Notes under the pieces: generated by a model | The model's input: only the letters and a program-made list of their open reading frames with translations | Database searches by the model: none | What the model was told of the DNA's origin: nothing | In this document: piece by piece, positions 25,980 through 35,182 of the stretch | Layout of the letters: each line of letters begins with the position of its first letter | How positions within the stretch are numbered: the stretch's first letter is position 1 | Position numbers and translations under genes: made by a program | Origin: DATARR01 sp044868005 | GTDB taxonomy: Bacteria > Acidobacteriota > Thermoanaerobaculia > Multivoradales > UBA5704 | Assembly: GCA_044868005.1 (NCBI GenBank) | Contig: JBIOVX010000128.1 | Coordinates: forward strand, 1-64,000 | Reading direction: 5' to 3' | Length of the DNA stretch: 64,000 nucleotides

Positions 25980-26846
25980 ATGACCTCCCGCTACGGCTGC
26001 CAGAGCATGGTCGCGCCCCTGCGCAGGGTCCTCGTCCGCCGCCCGGACGAGGCCTTCGGCAATGCCGATCCGGCGCGCTGGCATTACACGGCGCGGCCGG
26101 ATCTGGAGGAGGCCCGGCGCGAGCACGATGTCCTGACGGAGCTGCTGCGCTCCGCCGGCGCCGAGGTGATCGAGCACTCCGAGCCGCAACCGGACCGCGC
26201 GGACGCCATCTACGTCTTCGATCCCGCGCTGATCACCGACCGCGGCGCCATTCTCCTGCGCATGGGCAAGGCCCTGCGCCGCGGCGAGGAGGAGGCGCTG
26301 GGCCGCCGGCTCCAGGAGATCGGCGTTCCCCTCCTCCCGGCACTGCAAGGAGAAGCTACCGCCGAAGGAGGAGACCTCCTCTGGCTCGACAGCCGCACCC
26401 TGGCCGCCGGGCTCGGCTTCCGCACCAATGCCGAGGGCCTCCGCCAACTCCGAATTATCCTAGGTACGATGGGCGTCGAGGTGATGCCCGTCGAGCTGCC
26501 GTACTTCGGCGGACCCGAGGCCTGCCTCCATCTGCTCTCGCTGATCAGCCTGGTGGATGACGATCTCGCCGTGGTCTATCCGCCTCTGCTCTCCGTTTCT
26601 TTCTGGCGGCTGCTGCAAGACCGCGGATTTCGTCTGATCGAAGTGCCCGAAGAGGAATTTCCGACGCAAGGCCCGAACGTCCTCGCGCTCGCTCCTCGCA
26701 AAGCCCTGATGCTCGAAGGCAATCCGGTGACCCGCCGGCGGTTGGAGGAAGCCGGCTGCGAGGTCCTCACCTACCGCGGCCGCGAGATCTCGCTCAAGGC
26801 GGAGGGTGGCCCCACCTGTCTGACGCGGCCAGTATTGCGAGAATAA
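25980..26846 (+). CDS. Dimethylarginine dimethylaminohydrolase-like amidinohydrolase
   Basis: This is a 288-residue protein of the guanidino-group-modifying (DDAH / arginine deiminase) superfamily. The penta-meric beta-propeller landmarks are present: EGGDLLWL near residue 125, a His at 184 in CLHLL as the general base, and a C-terminal nucleophile Cys 280 in GGPTCLTRPV. The predicted reaction is hydrolysis of methylated arginine, or a related guanidine, to citrulline. Related enzymes include ornithine- or arginine-processing members, so the exact substrate is open. It is cytoplasmic. It follows the small membrane protein gene closely. Confidence 0.85.
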   Translation: MTSRYGCQSMVAPLRRVLVRRPDEAFGNADPARWHYTARPDLEEARREHDVLTELLRSAGAEVIEHSEPQPDRADAIYVFDPALITDRGAILLRMGKALRRGEEEALGRRLQEIGVPLLPALQGEATAEGGDLLWLDSRTLAAGLGFRTNAEGLRQLRIILGTMGVEVMPVELPYFGGPEACLHLLSLISLVDDDLAVVYPPLLSVSFWRLLQDRGFRLIEVPEEEFPTQGPNVLALAPRKALMLEGNPVTRRRLEEAGCEVLTYRGREISLKAEGGPTCLTRPVLRE

Positions 26847-26885
26847 GGGCGAGAATAACGGCGGGAGCAAAGGAGGCGCGTGCCG

Positions 26886-27770
26886 ATGATGAGAAAGTTG
26901 TCTTGGCTCCTCGTGCTCTTTCTCGGGTCGGCGACGTGGAGCAACGCCGGCGCCGCTCAGGGTGTGGAGCGGGATCTCGCCTATGGTTCCGATCCGAGCC
27001 AGCGGCTGGATCTGTCGGTTCCCGCCGCCAAGGGATTTCCGACGGTGATCTTCGTGCACGGCGGCAGCCTCACGAGCGGCGACAAGGGTGATGAGGACTA
27101 CAGGAAAGCATGCGCGCCGTTTCCCGCCGCTGGCGTCGCGTGCGCGAATGTGAATTATCGCTTGGCGCCGGCGCACGCCTGGACGGCGCAGGCCGAAGAC
27201 GTGGCGGCCGCCGTGGCCTGGGTGCGGACGAACATCGGCTCGCGCGGCGGCGATCCGCAGAAATTGTTTCTCCTCGGGCACAGCTCGGGAGCCACGCTGG
27301 TCGCGGTGGTGGGCACGGACGAACGCTATCTCGCCCGCCACGGCCTGAAGCCGAGCGACCTGCGCGGCGTCGTCCCGATGGGCTCCATCATGTGGGACGT
27401 CGAGTTCGAAGAAGGCATGAGGCAGTACGGCCGCGCCCGCGCCGAGGAAGCCTTCGCACGGGATCCTGGCAACCGGATGTACGAGAGCCTGGACGCGTAC
27501 CTGGATCACTGGCCAATCCGCCACGTCCGGGCCGGACTGCCGCCGTTCCTCTTCCTCATCGCCGAGAGCGAGCAGGAGCAGCCTCCGGTGCTGAAGACCA
27601 ATAGGAAGTTCGTCGAGGACGCACGCGCGCAGGGGAATTGGGCAGAGTACAAGATCCTGGCGGGCCGGACTCACTACAGCGCGGTTCATAAGCTCAGCGA
27701 GCCCGGCGATCCGGTGTTCGTCATCGTGCGCGACTTCGTCCAGCTCAGGGCTGGGCGTCGGGCTCGATGA
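26886..27770 (+). CDS. Secreted alpha/beta hydrolase (esterase/lipase-like)
   Basis: A signal peptide (KLSWLLVLFLGSATWSNAGA) is followed by an alpha/beta hydrolase. The oxyanion-hole HGGS motif is near residue 58, the nucleophile elbow GHSSGA near 135, a YRLAPAH segment typical of the hormone-sensitive-lipase/BD-FAE group near 93, and the catalytic His in RTHYSAVHKL near the C-terminus. It would hydrolyse short-chain esters in the periplasm. The ATG at 26886 has AGGAGG nine bases upstream; a GTG at 26880 is too close to that site. Convergent with the next gene. Confidence 0.82.
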   Translation: MMRKLSWLLVLFLGSATWSNAGAAQGVERDLAYGSDPSQRLDLSVPAAKGFPTVIFVHGGSLTSGDKGDEDYRKACAPFPAAGVACANVNYRLAPAHAWTAQAEDVAAAVAWVRTNIGSRGGDPQKLFLLGHSSGATLVAVVGTDERYLARHGLKPSDLRGVVPMGSIMWDVEFEEGMRQYGRARAEEAFARDPGNRMYESLDAYLDHWPIRHVRAGLPPFLFLIAESEQEQPPVLKTNRKFVEDARAQGNWAEYKILAGRTHYSAVHKLSEPGDPVFVIVRDFVQLRAGRRAR

Positions 27771-27801
27771 GTCCGACGCCCTTCGGTTTTGGACGGCTCT
27801 C

Positions 27802-30066
27802 TCAGATCGTACCCGAGCTGGAGAAGATCTTGTCGCCGACGCGCGGCACCTCGCACGTCACAAAGTCACCGGGTATCCACGCGCCGATTCCGATCTGCTC
27901 GCCCGCGAAGAACTCGTACAGACCCTTGACGGTCTGGTAACCCGAGAGGCTAGGGCACTGGTGCGGCGGACACTGGTTGCCGATCTCGAACACCAGTTTG
28001 TTCTGCCCTACCTCGGCGATATGCGTGTCGCGGAACACGCGATCGCCTTTCTTTACCAGCACTCCGTCTTTCGCCAGATGGAAGTAGAACCCATAGGTGC
28101 CGTCCTCATGCTTGATGCTGACCCAGTTGCCGGTGCTGGAGGCGTCGACCAGGTCGGCATCGTTGGTCGGCTCTGATTCTTCGACCATCGTGACGACGCC
28201 GCCGCGCGCGGCGTAGACGTCGGTCCCTGAGGCGGCGGTGAACTGCAGGGCGAACTTGTGGACGCCGTCGGGGTAGCCGAGGGTCGGGTCATCGAAGTTC
28301 CCCTTGGTGATGGTCCAGGCCGGATAGCCGCCGGTGTAAGGGAGGTAATAAAAGCTGTCGAGCGAACCGGGGCAGTCCTTGACCCGGTCGCGCACGATCT
28401 TGGGCAGGGTGGCGGAATACTCGAAAGCTTTGCCGGTCGTCGAGTTGTCGCCTGTCAACTGCGGCCAGTTGAGCGCGGCCACATGATCGACGCCCTTGGT
28501 GAGAAACTCGGCCAGACCGCCGAACATACCCTGGAACGCCGCGGCCTCGTCGTAGAGGTCATCGACCTCGTAGACCGCGAAGTTATCGGTGACCAGCACA
28601 CCCTTCGGGGTGTCGGAAGGATTGTTGTTGGTGATCTTGTAGCCCATGGCGGAGAAGGTCGGGCTCGGGCTGGGGACATTGGAGAGAGTGACGGTGCTCA
28701 CCTTGGCCTGCTCGAAGTCGTTGATCACCTGGTCGCCGCCGACGTTGAAAACCGTCTCGGTGTAGGTGACCACGGCGTAGGAACCGAACGGGCGCATCAC
28801 CAGCGACAGGGTTTCGGTGGCCTGCTGCTGGGGAGCGCCGCAGCCGAAGCCGCTGGTGCAGGTGGTCTTGAAGGTGGTCGCGGTGACGGTGGCGAGCTGG
28901 CCGTCGACGAGCGTGCTGGGCAGCCCCACCGGAACGTCGCCGTCCTGCAGGTCGCTGGCGATGGTCCAGGTGTTGCCGCCCTGGCTGACGTCGATCTTCA
29001 TCGAGAAGGAAAAAGTCTGAAAGCCGTTGCTGGTGGCGCAGCCAGCCGGAACGCCGCCGACCTGGGTCGTCGCTGTCTCGGCGGCGAGCCGCTGCCAGCG
29101 CTCGAGGTTGAGAGTGCCGAACATGCCCTGGGCGTAGCCGGCGGTCGGGCGCAGTCGATATGGCTGGTTGAGATTCTCTTTATAAGGCGGGAACGGCTGG
29201 AACGGCGCCACCCACAGCGTGAGGCAGGGTGTCGCCTTGGCTGCCGCCGCCGAGATGGGAAGGTCGTCGCGCAGCGAGGTGAGCAGGGCGGTGCCGTCGG
29301 CGAAGCGGAGGCCGCGGCCGTCGATGCGCCGGCCGGCCATCAGCCCGGCCGGAAGCTGGCTTTCGGCGATACCGACGACGCCGAGGGTACGATGGCCCGC
29401 GAAGCGGAAGGTGCGGGAGGCATCGTCGACGGCAGCCACCTGACCGTGCAGCGGGCCGGCCCCAACCACCTGGCCACAGGCGGCGCGCACGAAGCCGGCG
29501 CCAATGCGGGCCTGCTCCACCGCCTGCTGCGTCAGGCTCTGCTGGAGGCGTAGGAAGGCCAGGCTCATCCTGGGGAGGCCGGAAGGAGCTTGAGCGCGGA
29601 GCGTACTTTCGAAGCTCTCTTCGGCTTCTTCCGCGCCGGCCACGGCCGCGTCGAAGAGATCGGCGGCGCGGCAGACCTCGCCGGCGCGGAGCACCGCCGC
29701 GGCTTCGCCGAAGGCGGCGCTCGCCTCACGCAGGACGTGGCCGGCATCGGCATAGAGCGGATCGTCCGCCAACACCGCGGCCCGCTCGTCGAGCAGCGAG
29801 CGGATGGGATCGACGAAGCGCTCCGGGGCCAGCGCGATCTCCAGCGCCGAGCACCCCTCGGCGATCGGAGCCGCACCGCGCGGCGAGGCCGGGCAGCCGT
29901 CCTGGCGGTCGGCGATGCCGTCGAAATCGCGATCGGCTCGCGTGGGCATCGGCGCGGCGGAACCGGCGCCCGCCGCGAACAGGCCGAGAGCCACGCAGGC
30001 CAGCCAGGTAGCGCCCGTTTGGCGCCGGAGAGAGCGAGCGGACTCGCACGGAAAGAGAGTGTTCAT
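27802..30066 (-). CDS. Secreted protein with calcium-binding motif and degenerate M23-like C-terminal domain
   Basis: This is a 754-residue exported protein. A signal peptide (ACVALGLFAAGAGSAAP) is followed by a thrombospondin-3-like calcium motif (DRDFDGIADRQDGCP, residues about 45-59), a helical segment, a large beta-rich middle, and a C-terminal region resembling an M23 peptidase fold (SGTDVYAARGGVVTMVEE, then GTYGFYFHLAKDGVLVKKGD). The zinc-ligand HxxxD is replaced by HKFALQF, and the usual HxH near the end reads KLVFEIG, so it is probably non-catalytic. It is last in the kinase-sigma operon and may be that system's output. Confidence 0.7.
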   Translation of the reverse strand: MNTLFPCESARSLRRQTGATWLACVALGLFAAGAGSAAPMPTRADRDFDGIADRQDGCPASPRGAAPIAEGCSALEIALAPERFVDPIRSLLDERAAVLADDPLYADAGHVLREASAAFGEAAAVLRAGEVCRAADLFDAAVAGAEEAEESFESTLRAQAPSGLPRMSLAFLRLQQSLTQQAVEQARIGAGFVRAACGQVVGAGPLHGQVAAVDDASRTFRFAGHRTLGVVGIAESQLPAGLMAGRRIDGRGLRFADGTALLTSLRDDLPISAAAAKATPCLTLWVAPFQPFPPYKENLNQPYRLRPTAGYAQGMFGTLNLERWQRLAAETATTQVGGVPAGCATSNGFQTFSFSMKIDVSQGGNTWTIASDLQDGDVPVGLPSTLVDGQLATVTATTFKTTCTSGFGCGAPQQQATETLSLVMRPFGSYAVVTYTETVFNVGGDQVINDFEQAKVSTVTLSNVPSPSPTFSAMGYKITNNNPSDTPKGVLVTDNFAVYEVDDLYDEAAAFQGMFGGLAEFLTKGVDHVAALNWPQLTGDNSTTGKAFEYSATLPKIVRDRVKDCPGSLDSFYYLPYTGGYPAWTITKGNFDDPTLGYPDGVHKFALQFTAASGTDVYAARGGVVTMVEESEPTNDADLVDASSTGNWVSIKHEDGTYGFYFHLAKDGVLVKKGDRVFRDTHIAEVGQNKLVFEIGNQCPPHQCPSLSGYQTVKGLYEFFAGEQIGIGAWIPGDFVTCEVPRVGDKIFSSSGTI

Positions 30067-30166
30067 GACGTTCTCCAGAAGAAACGCCCAGGCCGATCAT
30101 CGGTCGGGGGTCGTCGCCCGAAGGCGATCTAGACCTGGATGCGGAGAACGGCGCCGGAAAGGGACA

Positions 30167-30793
30167 TCACCGTCCGGGCGACGGGTCCGCGAGCTTGCCG
30201 GGCGGCGCGCCAGCCAGCTCGGCGAGGAGAAAAGCGCGGGCCTTGCGCCAGTCGCGCTTGGCCGTGCGCTCGGTCAGGCGCTGCAGCTCACCGATCTCGG
30301 CGAAGCTCAGCCCGGCGAAGAACCGCAGCTCGACGAGGCGGCCGAGCCGCGGGCTCTCCGCGGACAGCCGTTCGAGAGCGGCTTCGAGGGCGAGGAGATC
30401 CGCCGTGAGACCGGCGTCCGCCGCGGCCGGCGGCTCCCCCGGCCCGCCGATCTCGATACGGACCACGTCGCCTGAGCGCTTGGCGGCGTCCCGCTGCCGG
30501 GCATAGTCCACCACCACGTGGCGCATGACCCGCGCGGCGAGGTTGAAGAAGTGCGCGCGATCGGCGACGGAGAGGCCCGCCGGCCGGGCGAGGCGCAGGT
30601 AGGTCTCGTGCACCAGGGCGGTGGTGTTGAGCGTTTCGCCGGGCCGGCCGCGGGCGCCGAGCTGGCGGTGAGCGAGGCCGTGGAGCTCGCGGTAGACGCG
30701 AGCGAAGAGGGCTTCGGAGGCGGCGCCGTCGCCGTCCCGCGCGGCGGCGAGCCAGCGCGTGATCTCTTCCGTGGATTCCTGCGGCACCGTCAC
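30167..30793 (-). CDS. ECF-type RNA polymerase sigma factor (TIGR02999-like)
   Basis: This encodes 208 residues. Region 2 (LFARVYRELHGLAHRQL, AHFFNLAARVMRHVVVDYAR) and region 4 (LVELRFFAGLSFAEIGELQ, TERTAKRDWRKARAFL) are both complete. It matches the group of ECF factors common in Acidobacteriota and Planctomycetota, including the signature LNTTALVHETYLRL. No anti-sigma gene is adjacent. Instead it follows a Ser/Thr kinase gene by four bases, so activation by phosphorylation is plausible. The GTG start is used. Confidence 0.92.
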   Translation of the reverse strand: MTVPQESTEEITRWLAAARDGDGAASEALFARVYRELHGLAHRQLGARGRPGETLNTTALVHETYLRLARPAGLSVADRAHFFNLAARVMRHVVVDYARQRDAAKRSGDVVRIEIGGPGEPPAAADAGLTADLLALEAALERLSAESPRLGRLVELRFFAGLSFAEIGELQRLTERTAKRDWRKARAFLLAELAGAPPGKLADPSPGR

Positions 30794-30797
30794 GCCC

Positions 30798-33722
30798 TCA
30801 CTCCGCCGGGCTCGCGCGCCGCAGCAGGGCCGCGGCCTCGCGGCTCAGTGGATGATCCTTTCCGCGCTGGTCCTGCAGGAGGACGACGGCCTCGGCAAGG
30901 TCTTGCCGCGCCCGCGCCCGATCGCTGGCGGCGAGGGCCACGCGGCCGCTCGCCAGCAGATAGTCCGCGATGAGCGGGTGCTCGGGATGGTTTTGACGCA
31001 GGAACAGGATCGCCGCGTCGATCCTGCGCCGCGCCTCGGTCAGACCCTCGCGGGCGCCGAGGGCCAGCAGGTCGAGGGCGATCTGGTAGTTCGACGACGC
31101 TACACCGGGATGCGCGGCGTCGCCGAAGAGCTTGCGCTCGATTTCCAAGGCCCGCCGATGGAGCGCCAGGGCGCGTTCCGGATTACCGCGCAGCCGCGCC
31201 ACCTCGCCCAGGTACTTGAGGGCGGTGCGGATCTCGTAGCTCTCCGGCCCGCTGGGCTCGTAGTGGTCCACGACCCGGGTGAGCGTTCGCTCCGCCTCGC
31301 CCAGCCGGCCGCTTCGCAGCCGCGCCCAACCCTCGCTCAGCACGGCGGCCCAGACCAACGGATGGTCGTCCCCGACCTTCGCCCGCAGGAACCGCTCCGC
31401 CTCCACGAACTGCTGCTCGGCCTCGGCGTAGCGCTCCTCGTTCATCAGGCAGAAACCCAGATAGCGGCGCGCCGAGCCGACGTCGTAATGGTCGAGAGGC
31501 TCGAGGATGCGGATGGCCTCGCGCAACGCGCGCTCGGCCTGCTCGTTGCGCCGCAGATCGGAGAGCAGGAAGCCTTGCTTGATCAAGGTCTCTGCCACTT
31601 CGACGTGATTGGACCCCACCGTCGCCCGCTGCTGGACGAGAACGTTGGCGAGCTCGGCGGCGGCAGCCTCGCGCTGCCCGCTGGAGGCGAGCAGCTCGGC
31701 CAGGGTCCGGCGCGCGACCGACACCTCGAGCGGCGCGCTCCGGGGCGACGCCGCCAGGATGGCGAGGCCTTCACGCGCCGCCCGCTTCGCCTCGTCGAAG
31801 CGGGAGAGATTGCCGAGAATGGAGGCGGTCTCGAGCAGGCGGCGCCCTGTCTCGACGCTCGTGGGGCCGAAATATTGGCGGGCAGCGGCGGTGCTCTGCC
31901 GCACCAGGGCGAGCGCCTTTTCCTCTTCTCCTTGCTCGCCGAGCACGAAGATGCGGATGCTGGCCAGGCGCTGCCCCTCCCTGCTGTCCAGACCGAAGTG
32001 CCGCTCGAGGACCGGCCGTGCCCGCTCCGCGAGCCGCCACGCCTCGTTCAGGTTGCCACGGGCTGCCTGGATCTCGGTCAGCGTCGTGAAGCTGAGCGCC
32101 GCCTCTACCGAATCGGCACCGAAGAGCCGCCGCCGCTCGGCGAGGGAAGCCTGGGCCGCCTCGCTCGCCGCGTCGTAGAGGCCGAGACTGCGATCGATCT
32201 GGGCGATGGCGTCCAGCAACTCGGCCCGCACCACGGGCTCCGGCGCCAGCTCCGCGTCCACCCGCCGAGCGCCCGCGGCGAGGATCTCGCGAGCCGTCAG
32301 CTCCGGTCCCCGGCCGGTCTCCGGGTCGGCTTCGCGAAAGATGGAGAGCAGGAGCTCCTTGACCCGTTCCGCCCGCTGCGCCTGCTCGCTCGCCATCCGC
32401 GCCTGGCGCTGCGACACGATAGTGCCGGCGACGAGCGAGAGCACGGCCGCCGCCAGCGCCGCGACGGCGAGCTTGTGCCGCTGGACGAGCTTCCGTCCCC
32501 GGTAGAGGGCTGAATCCGGGCGGGCCCGTACAGTTCGTCCAACAAGGAAGCGTTGGAGATCGGCGCCGAGGTCGGCGGCCGAGCGGTAGCGGCGCGCGGG
32601 ATCGCGATGCAGGGCGGCGAGAACGACGGAATCGAGGTCGCCTTGAACGCGGCGGGCGAAGCGCCGCCGATCGGGGATTCCCGCCGCATCGCCGTCGGCC
32701 TCCCGACCGGTTGCGCGGAGAACGGCCGATGGCCGCTCGGCGCGCTCGTCACCCACGCCTTGGGCCACCGCGGCAGGCGTCCGGCTGTCAGCGTGGGGGG
32801 AGCGGCCGGTCAGCAGCTCATAGAGGATCACCCCCAGTGCGTAGACGTCCGTGGCCGTGGTCACCGGTCCGCCCAGGATCTGTTCCGGCGCGGCGTAGGC
32901 CGGCGTGAGGGGTGCCTGGAGGTGCTGAGTGGCCGTGTCCCCGGGCGTCTCCGCCAGGAGCTTGGCGATGCCGAAGTCGAGGAGCTTGATCTGCCCTTCG
33001 GCGGTGACCAGCAGGTTCGAAGGCTTGAGGTCTCGGTGGACGATCAGGCTGCGGTGCGCGGCGTCCACCGCTTCGCAGGCAGCCATCATCAGGCGCAGAC
33101 GCTCTTCCAACGAGGGTTTCACGCGCCGGCAGTAGGCGAGGATCGGCTCGCCCGCCACGAGCTCCAGCACGAAGTACGGCCGTCCGTCCGGGGCGGTGCC
33201 GCCGTCCAGGAGGCGGGCGATCCCAGGATGTTCGAGGCGAGCCAGGATCTGGCGCTCGCGCTGGAAGCGGCGCACGATCTCCGCGGAGTCCATGCCGCGC
33301 TTGATCAGCTTCAGGGCGACCCGGTGTTGGAAGACGCCGTCCGCCCGCTCGGCGAGGAAGACCTCGCCCATGCCGCCGCTGCCCAGGATTTCGAGGAGCC
33401 GGTAGGGACCGAGGCGGTGGCTCGCAGCGAGCTCCTCGCGCGGCACCTCCGGCACCGGACTGTCAGCGAACGCCGCCGCGACGAACCCCGGCGCCTGCTC
33501 GGCAACCGGCCGGGAGAGAAGCGGGGAGGCGCTCGCCTCGGCAGCGAAAAGCCGCTCGAGCCTCGCTGCAAGCTCCGGCTGCTCCCCGGCCAGCCGCGAC
33601 AGCCGCGCCGAGCGCTCCTCGGGAGACAGCTCGGACAGCTCGTCGAACCAGCGTACCCAGACGGGCTGGTCCTGTGTCGGCAGCCAGGTGCCGTCTTGAA
33701 CCTCGTCCACTGTGCTACTCAT
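30798..33722 (-). CDS. Membrane Ser/Thr protein kinase with TPR repeats
   Basis: This encodes 974 residues. A helical N-terminal region of about 105 residues is typical of this kinase group. The kinase domain has GSGGMGE (glycine loop), K138, HRDLKPSN (229-236), DFG (249-251) and APE (278-280). One membrane span lies at about 417-436, and the remaining 530 residues are extracytoplasmic TPR-like repeats. Catalytic residues are intact. It would sense through its TPR part and phosphorylate cytoplasmic targets, most simply the ECF sigma factor encoded four bases downstream. Confidence 0.92.
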   Translation of the reverse strand: MSSTVDEVQDGTWLPTQDQPVWVRWFDELSELSPEERSARLSRLAGEQPELAARLERLFAAEASASPLLSRPVAEQAPGFVAAAFADSPVPEVPREELAASHRLGPYRLLEILGSGGMGEVFLAERADGVFQHRVALKLIKRGMDSAEIVRRFQRERQILARLEHPGIARLLDGGTAPDGRPYFVLELVAGEPILAYCRRVKPSLEERLRLMMAACEAVDAAHRSLIVHRDLKPSNLLVTAEGQIKLLDFGIAKLLAETPGDTATQHLQAPLTPAYAAPEQILGGPVTTATDVYALGVILYELLTGRSPHADSRTPAAVAQGVGDERAERPSAVLRATGREADGDAAGIPDRRRFARRVQGDLDSVVLAALHRDPARRYRSAADLGADLQRFLVGRTVRARPDSALYRGRKLVQRHKLAVAALAAAVLSLVAGTIVSQRQARMASEQAQRAERVKELLLSIFREADPETGRGPELTAREILAAGARRVDAELAPEPVVRAELLDAIAQIDRSLGLYDAASEAAQASLAERRRLFGADSVEAALSFTTLTEIQAARGNLNEAWRLAERARPVLERHFGLDSREGQRLASIRIFVLGEQGEEEKALALVRQSTAAARQYFGPTSVETGRRLLETASILGNLSRFDEAKRAAREGLAILAASPRSAPLEVSVARRTLAELLASSGQREAAAAELANVLVQQRATVGSNHVEVAETLIKQGFLLSDLRRNEQAERALREAIRILEPLDHYDVGSARRYLGFCLMNEERYAEAEQQFVEAERFLRAKVGDDHPLVWAAVLSEGWARLRSGRLGEAERTLTRVVDHYEPSGPESYEIRTALKYLGEVARLRGNPERALALHRRALEIERKLFGDAAHPGVASSNYQIALDLLALGAREGLTEARRRIDAAILFLRQNHPEHPLIADYLLASGRVALAASDRARARQDLAEAVVLLQDQRGKDHPLSREAAALLRRASPAE

Positions 33723-33728
33723 TTTAGT

Positions 33729-33743
33729 TGATCGTGACGATCA
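33729..33743. repeat. Palindrome TGATCGT/ACGATCA at the sulfatase-kinase junction
   Basis: TGATCGT-G-ACGATCA at 33729-33743 is a perfect 7-bp inverted repeat around one base. It overlaps the sulfatase stop codon and lies just before the kinase start. It could be an operator or a weak RNA hairpin. Confidence 0.3.
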
Positions 33744-35135
33744 GGGAGCGGCTTTGACCTTCGGCCACTCGCGGGCCGGGTCCGCCGTCTTCTCCAGCCA
33801 GGCGCGCAGGCGGACCGTCAGGTCTCGCCGCAACGGCTGCGTCGCGGGATCGTCGATCAGGTTCTTCTGCTCCCCCGGATCCGCGGCGAGGTCGTAGAGC
33901 TCGTCCTGCTTCCCGGGCTCGGCCCAGACGATCAGCTTGGCGCGCGGCGTGCGGACGAGCCGATGGGCCAGCTTGCCGAACTTCTCCCCCTGGTCGTCCA
34001 CCCACTCGGAGAAGGCGTCGTCGATGGGCGGCGCTCCGGGCTCATGGCGGAGGGCGGGCAGCAGGTTGCGCCCCGGCCAGGAGGCGGGGGCCTCAAGCCC
34101 GGCGAAGGCGAGGAGCGTCGGCGGCAGGTCGAGGCTCGACGCCGCGAGATCGGAGACGCCCGGCGCGAGACCCGGCGCGCGGACGATGAGCGGCACGCGC
34201 AGCGATCCCTCGTAAGGCACGACTTTGCCGTTGGGGCCTTTCGCGCCGATGCCCCGCTGGCCCATCATGAAGCCGTTGTCTCCCAGGAAGATCACCGCCG
34301 TGGTCTTCGCGAGTCCGGCTTTGTCGAGGGCCGCCAGCACGCGGCCGACCTGCTCGTCGAGAGAGCTCACCGCCTCGTTGTAATGGCGCCAGTCGGCCTC
34401 CGCCGGAGCGCTAAAGCCGGGCGGCTTCAGGGCGGCGCCGGACTTTTCCGCGTAGAGGGCCTCGATGCGCGGCGGGTTCGGCTCGAATGGGGTGTGCGGC
34501 GCCGTGAAGGCGAGCCAGAGCAGGAACGGAGCCTTCTTCGCGTGACCGCTGCGCAGGAAGGCCACGGCATCGTCGGCAAAGATCTCCTGCGTGTATCCGG
34601 GAAGGGTCTTCATCTTCCGCGATTTCCCTCGCGCCAGCAGGGGATTCTTGTAGTGGGTGCCTCCCTCCGGCAGCCAGGTGCGCACGTCGGAAAAGCCGAT
34701 CCGCCACGGATCGGCGGGGAGGTGCCACTTGCCGGCCAGGACCGTCGTGTAGCCCGCCCGGCGCAGCAACCCCGGCAGCGTCGGCAAACCACGGAAGGCG
34801 TCCGGCCCCTTGGCCTCCGGACGCTGGATCTCGATGGAGAGGGCGCCGTGCTGCTGCGGAGTGAGACCGGTGAGCAAGGTGGCCCGGCTGGGCAGGCACT
34901 GCGAGACGTGAATGGTGGCTTGGCGGAGCCAGATCCCTTCAGCGGCGAGGCGGTCCAGAATCGGAGTGTGCACCGACGTGTCGCCCGCTACGCCGAGCAC
35001 GTCCCAGCGGTGATCGTCCGACGTAATGAAGAGGATGTTGAGCTTCTCGTCTGCGGCAGCCGGAGCCGTGGCGACCGAAAAGGCCAGCGCCATGACGACC
35101 GCGAGTCTTCTCCAGGAACCGCGATCGGGGATCAT
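33741..35135 (-). CDS. Secreted type I sulfatase
   Basis: This encodes 464 residues. A signal peptide (LAVVMALAFSVATAPAAA) is followed by an alkaline-phosphatase-superfamily sulfatase: metal-binding DD at 40-41, and the sulfatase signature CLPSRATLLTG with Cys 80, which would be converted to formylglycine. Later ligands GDNGFM and HxxK-type segments are present. It would remove sulfate from a polysaccharide or small ester in the periplasm; the substrate is unknown. A TATACT box and a GAGGAGAG ribosome site precede the ATG. The 21-bp tandem array starts about 50 bases upstream. The kinase gene follows after 18 bases. Confidence 0.88.
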   Translation of the reverse strand: MIPDRGSWRRLAVVMALAFSVATAPAAADEKLNILFITSDDHRWDVLGVAGDTSVHTPILDRLAAEGIWLRQATIHVSQCLPSRATLLTGLTPQQHGALSIEIQRPEAKGPDAFRGLPTLPGLLRRAGYTTVLAGKWHLPADPWRIGFSDVRTWLPEGGTHYKNPLLARGKSRKMKTLPGYTQEIFADDAVAFLRSGHAKKAPFLLWLAFTAPHTPFEPNPPRIEALYAEKSGAALKPPGFSAPAEADWRHYNEAVSSLDEQVGRVLAALDKAGLAKTTAVIFLGDNGFMMGQRGIGAKGPNGKVVPYEGSLRVPLIVRAPGLAPGVSDLAASSLDLPPTLLAFAGLEAPASWPGRNLLPALRHEPGAPPIDDAFSEWVDDQGEKFGKLAHRLVRTPRAKLIVWAEPGKQDELYDLAADPGEQKNLIDDPATQPLRRDLTVRLRAWLEKTADPAREWPKVKAAP

Positions 35136-35182
35136 CGAGCGTCTCTCCTCGGGAGGAGTATACGGAGCCGTAACACGTCCCG

